Positions 61,863 through 64,000 of a DNA stretch of 64,000 bases are shown here, one piece after another. The DNA lies in the NCBI GenBank assembly GCA_036645935.1, contig JAVXNE010000003.1, forward strand, positions 1-64,000, written 5' to 3'. Below the pieces are notes generated by a model. It ran no database searches. It worked only from the letters and a program-made list of their open reading frames with translations, and was not told where the DNA came from. The position numbers and the translations under genes are program-made. Numbering within the stretch: the first letter of the stretch is position 1; every line of letters starts with the position of its first letter. The stretch is from JAUNBN01 sp036645935. GTDB lineage: Bacteria; Bacillota; Clostridia; Oscillospirales; Ruminococcaceae.

Positions 61863-63083
61863 TTGGAAAAACTCTGGACAAAAGATTTCACAATAATAAC
61901 GCTTGGAACTGTCGTTTCGATGCTCGGAAACGCAATATCCGGCTTTGCAATCGGGCTGCTTGTGCTCGATTACAGCGGCTCGGTTTTTTTATATACCCTG
62001 TTTCTCGTCGCTTACAATCTGCCGAAAATTGTAATGCCTATAATTGCGGGGCCTTTCCTCGACAAATTCTCACGCAAACGCACGATTTATTGCCTCGATT
62101 TTTTGTCTTCGGGAATTTATATGCTTCTCGCATTACTTATGTTTTTTCGCGAATTCAACTATTCAGAGCTGCTGTTTTTTTCGCTGCTGATAGGCTCAAT
62201 CGACAGCGTCTATCAGGTTGCGTACGACAGCTTTTATCCCAATGTGATAACACCGGGAAACTTTCGCAAAGCATATTCCGTATCCAGCATGATCTTCCCG
62301 CTTTCGGCAGCTATGATACCTGTCTCTGCATATGTTTACGAGATATGGGGAATAACTCCGCTCTTTATTTTTAATGCCCTCTCCTTTTTAATCGCCGCGA
62401 TCTTTGAGACACGGATTGAAACAGAGGAAACACACGATATTTCAACAGGGGCCGAGTTTGGGATTTCAGGATTCAAGCGCACTTTCATTGAGGGCGTGAG
62501 CTATATTAAAAGTGAAAAAGGGCTCATTGCGATAACCGTATATTTCTGTCTCTCTTTTTTTTGCGGCGCTTCCGATGCTGTCGTTCTTCCTTATTTCAAA
62601 AGCGTTCCCGATCTCGGCGTGTATAAATACTGTCTTGTTATGGGAGCGTTTGTAGTCGGACGCCTTTGCGGAGGCGTCGTTCAATATCGCTTGCGATATC
62701 CCGCGGACAAGAAATTTCAGATTGCCGTTGCGGTTTATATAATATTAAGCGTCATTTCCGGCGGCTACCTCTATCTGCCGCTCGCCATTATGACGGTGCT
62801 GTCTTTTATCAGCGGGGCGCTGAGTGTGACGAGTTACAACATACGTGTCGCTGCGACGCAGAGCTATGTCCCGGATGACAAGCGCGCGCGATTTAATGGG
62901 GTGTTTCAGATGCTCTGCAACACGGGACAGATTACTGGACAGCTCGCCGCAGGCGCGCTTGCCGAAATCGTGCCACCACGTGTTGTCATTGTGATCTTCA
63001 TGTCACTCAATTTTGTTTCAGCTCTCGGTGTGATGCTCCCGGCGCGTAAAAAGGTCGAACCGATTTACAATCAAGACATTTGA
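61863..63083 (+). CDS. Major facilitator superfamily transporter
   Basis: A 406-residue protein with 12 membrane segments. The loop 2-3 motif is GPFLDKFSRKRTIYCLDF, matching the MFS pattern G-x-x-x-D-(R/K)-x-x-R-(K/R). Its overall pattern is that of the MFS_3 or enterobactin/macrolide-efflux-like branch, so export of a drug or metabolite is likely but the substrate is unknown. The TTG start at 61863 is chosen for GAGAGGA eight bases upstream. It stands alone. Confidence 0.9.
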   Translation: MEKLWTKDFTIITLGTVVSMLGNAISGFAIGLLVLDYSGSVFLYTLFLVAYNLPKIVMPIIAGPFLDKFSRKRTIYCLDFLSSGIYMLLALLMFFREFNYSELLFFSLLIGSIDSVYQVAYDSFYPNVITPGNFRKAYSVSSMIFPLSAAMIPVSAYVYEIWGITPLFIFNALSFLIAAIFETRIETEETHDISTGAEFGISGFKRTFIEGVSYIKSEKGLIAITVYFCLSFFCGASDAVVLPYFKSVPDLGVYKYCLVMGAFVVGRLCGGVVQYRLRYPADKKFQIAVAVYIILSVISGGYLYLPLAIMTVLSFISGALSVTSYNIRVAATQSYVPDDKRARFNGVFQMLCNTGQITGQLAAGALAEIVPPRVVIVIFMSLNFVSALGVMLPARKKVEPIYNQDI

Positions 63084-63289
63084 TTCGCTTTGCCGCGAGC
63101 CGCCCGTGAATTTACAGGCAAAATTAATCACCTTGCTTTTGAGACTGTATCAACGTGCAAAGAGTTACAAGTCAAGTCGAACACACCCGCAATTTAAGCA
63201 GATCGGCACATACACTGTCGGCGCGCAAGCAAGGGGTTTGCGCAATTTTGCATATGTCGGAGAACATGGACGCCATCTTGCAGTATATA
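63084..63289. other. Spacer after the MFS gene, no gene seen
   Basis: About 200 bases with no supported frame, ending at the bidirectional terminator. Confidence 0.35.
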
Positions 63290-63344
63290 AAAAATGCCGA
63301 ACTGAAGTTCCATTTGAGGGCGCTTCAGCTCGGTGGCTTTTTTT
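63290..63344. terminator. Bidirectional terminator between the MFS gene and the DUF6514-like gene
   Basis: CCGA-A-CTGAAG and CTTCAG-C-TCGG pair (10 of 11 positions). On the plus strand GTGGC and seven T follow; on the minus strand GGCATTTTTT follows. Confidence 0.8.
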
Positions 63345-63353
63345 ATGTATAGG

Positions 63354-63611
63354 TTATATGTTTGCACGGAAGTTAAATCTATAGTCGTGGGCGATATCTC
63401 TCAGGTGTATCGGGTGAGCATCATTTTCAAGTAGCAATTTACGCAGTTGCAGCGCCTCGCTTTTGGTGCTGTATATGTCTGCCGAACCGCACAGCAACTT
63501 ATCTTGCGAGCTTTTAAACCCCTCAAAATAGAGTGTTATCCGATAATACTGCAAGATTTCATCGGCATTGATTTGATCTATCCGCAAAACATCGCATTTG
63601 AGCTTATCCAA
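63354..63611 (-). CDS. Small DUF6514-like protein
   Basis: A small acidic protein of 85 residues. The pattern YYRITLYFEG, then SADIYSTKSEALQLRKLLLENDAHPIHLRDIAHDYRF, resembles DUF6514, small clostridial proteins of unknown function with a conserved I-S/T-x-x-x-x-x-x-x-L and an H-L-x-D-V-x-x-D ending. TTG 63611 is chosen as start because GGGGAGGGGGGG lies four bases upstream; an open frame continues to 63671 without a site. The gene shares a terminator with the convergent MFS gene. Confidence 0.55.
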   Translation of the reverse strand: MDKLKCDVLRIDQINADEILQYYRITLYFEGFKSSQDKLLCGSADIYSTKSEALQLRKLLLENDAHPIHLRDIAHDYRFNFRANI

Positions 63612-63693
63612 AATTCCCCCCCTCCCCTTTGATTGATGATTTATATTAACACATGGATACTTTTGACTCAATTACACTTTGGTTGATTTGTGC

Positions 63694-64000
63694 TTATCTG
63701 TAGACCATTCTTATAAGCTCGACACGCGAGCTTACATTCAGTTTTGCAAACGCGTTGTTAAGCGTTTTCTTGATTGTCCCCTCTGTCACTCCCAATTCGA
63801 GTGCTATATAAGAATTTTTACACCCTGACAAAACGTGCTCAACCACTTCTTTTTCGCGCTTTGTAAGTCGCGCCGACAAACTGTCGAAGCGGGTTTTAAT
63901 GTTTTTGCTCGGTGAGGCAATCACTAGCATCTGACGCAGTTCACCCAGCGGCGCAAAGACAAGATTGTACTGCACGCTTTTCCCCTGTGCGTTTGCCAAT
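63694..64000 (-). CDS. LuxR/GerE-type helix-turn-helix regulator, N-terminus beyond right edge
   Basis: The C-terminal 102 residues of a regulator. The LuxR-type DNA-binding domain is complete: LTKREKEVVEHVLSGCKNSYIALELGVTEGTIKKTLNNAFAKLNVSSRVELIRMV (about the last 57 residues). The frame is open to the window edge, so the sensory N-terminal part is missing and a response regulator or a single-domain form cannot be told apart. The linker before the domain has the sequence FAPLGELRQMLVIA. Confidence 0.85.
   Translation of the reverse strand, partial: LANAQGKSVQYNLVFAPLGELRQMLVIASPSKNIKTRFDSLSARLTKREKEVVEHVLSGCKNSYIALELGVTEGTIKKTLNNAFAKLNVSSRVELIRMVYR

Noticed and set aside
61820..62374. A 184-codon plus-strand frame overlapping the MFS gene start
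   Set aside because: It is out of frame with the 12-helix transporter, which has a good ribosome binding site and hydrophobic pattern.
1..64000. CRISPR array, tRNA or rRNA genes, prophage, toxin-antitoxin or restriction genes
   Set aside because: Scanned for by eye on both strands and not seen; a computed tRNA and CRISPR search would settle this.

Overview
The window looks like chromosomal DNA from a spore-forming, Gram-positive (monoderm) member of the Clostridia, possibly close to the Oscillospirales. The reasons are a GerA-type germination operon, cwlD, yunB and a SpoIIM-like gene, the runs hprK-murB-rapZ-whiA-dnaE-pfkA and queA-tgt-yajC-TIGR04086, strong AGGAGG-type ribosome binding sites, and a type IV pilus locus with no secretin gene. 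Base composition by eye is near 45-50% GC in genes and lower in several long gene-free gaps. No rRNA, tRNA, CRISPR array or prophage was seen. The only mobile-element trace is an IS3-like end at the left edge.

Layout. (1) 1-77: IS3-family terminus. (2) 238-10842, minus strand: type IV pilus locus running pilA, pilD, pilC, pilM, pilN, pilO, a PilX-like beta-rich protein, two minor prepilins, pilB, pilT. (3) 10995-13594, minus: DHHW protein and MBOAT acyltransferase, a likely cell-surface O-acylation pair. (4) 13831-19332, plus: asnS, a class I aminotransferase, an unusually divergent secD-secF pair, nrdR. (5) 19329-23662: DUF4363/DUF421 pair, diverging from a GerA-type receptor operon whose third gene is short. 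(6) 23743-32064, plus: hprK, murB, rapZ, whiA, dnaE, pfkA. (7) 32153-37035, plus: yunB, two half-size chromate transporters, cwlD, radA. (8) 37486-38475, minus: tyrosine recombinase, followed by a 1.9-kb gene-free stretch with strong hairpins. (9) 40394-47352, minus: a lone prepilin, then the phosphate operon pstS-pstC-pstA-pstB-phoU-phoB-phoR behind a Pho-box-like promoter. (10) 47744-49530, minus: XdhC-like protein and a methyltransferase. (11) 50180-52911, plus: CrtI-like oxidoreductase and a 2Fe-2S flavin reductase. (12) 53613-58606, minus: metallophosphoesterase, SpoIIM-like protein, TIGR04086 protein, yajC, tgt, queA. (13) 58764-61683, plus: asd, dapA, dapB (diaminopimelate/lysine branch). 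(14) 61863-64000: MFS transporter, a small DUF6514-like protein and a truncated LuxR-type regulator.

How the parts work together. The pilus locus encodes everything a monoderm type IV pilus needs: peptidase, platform, two motors, PilMNO and several pilins. An extra prepilin sits 30 kb away with its own promoter and terminator. The Pst/Pho genes form one translationally coupled phosphate-sensing operon. murB, asd-dapA-dapB and cwlD serve cell wall and spore cortex. HprK and PfkA serve carbon control.

No clearly new multi-gene defence or mobile system was found. The most unusual items are a SecD/SecF pair lacking the usual transmembrane motifs, RNA hairpins that contain the ribosome binding site of the next gene (cwlD, the TIGR04086 gene, possibly yunB), a perfect 12-6-12 palindrome near a lone tyrosine recombinase, a six-codon leader ORF before the CrtI-like operon, and a GerAC-like protein without its C-terminal half. 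Start codons were moved from the longest open frame wherever a ribosome binding site decided the matter.
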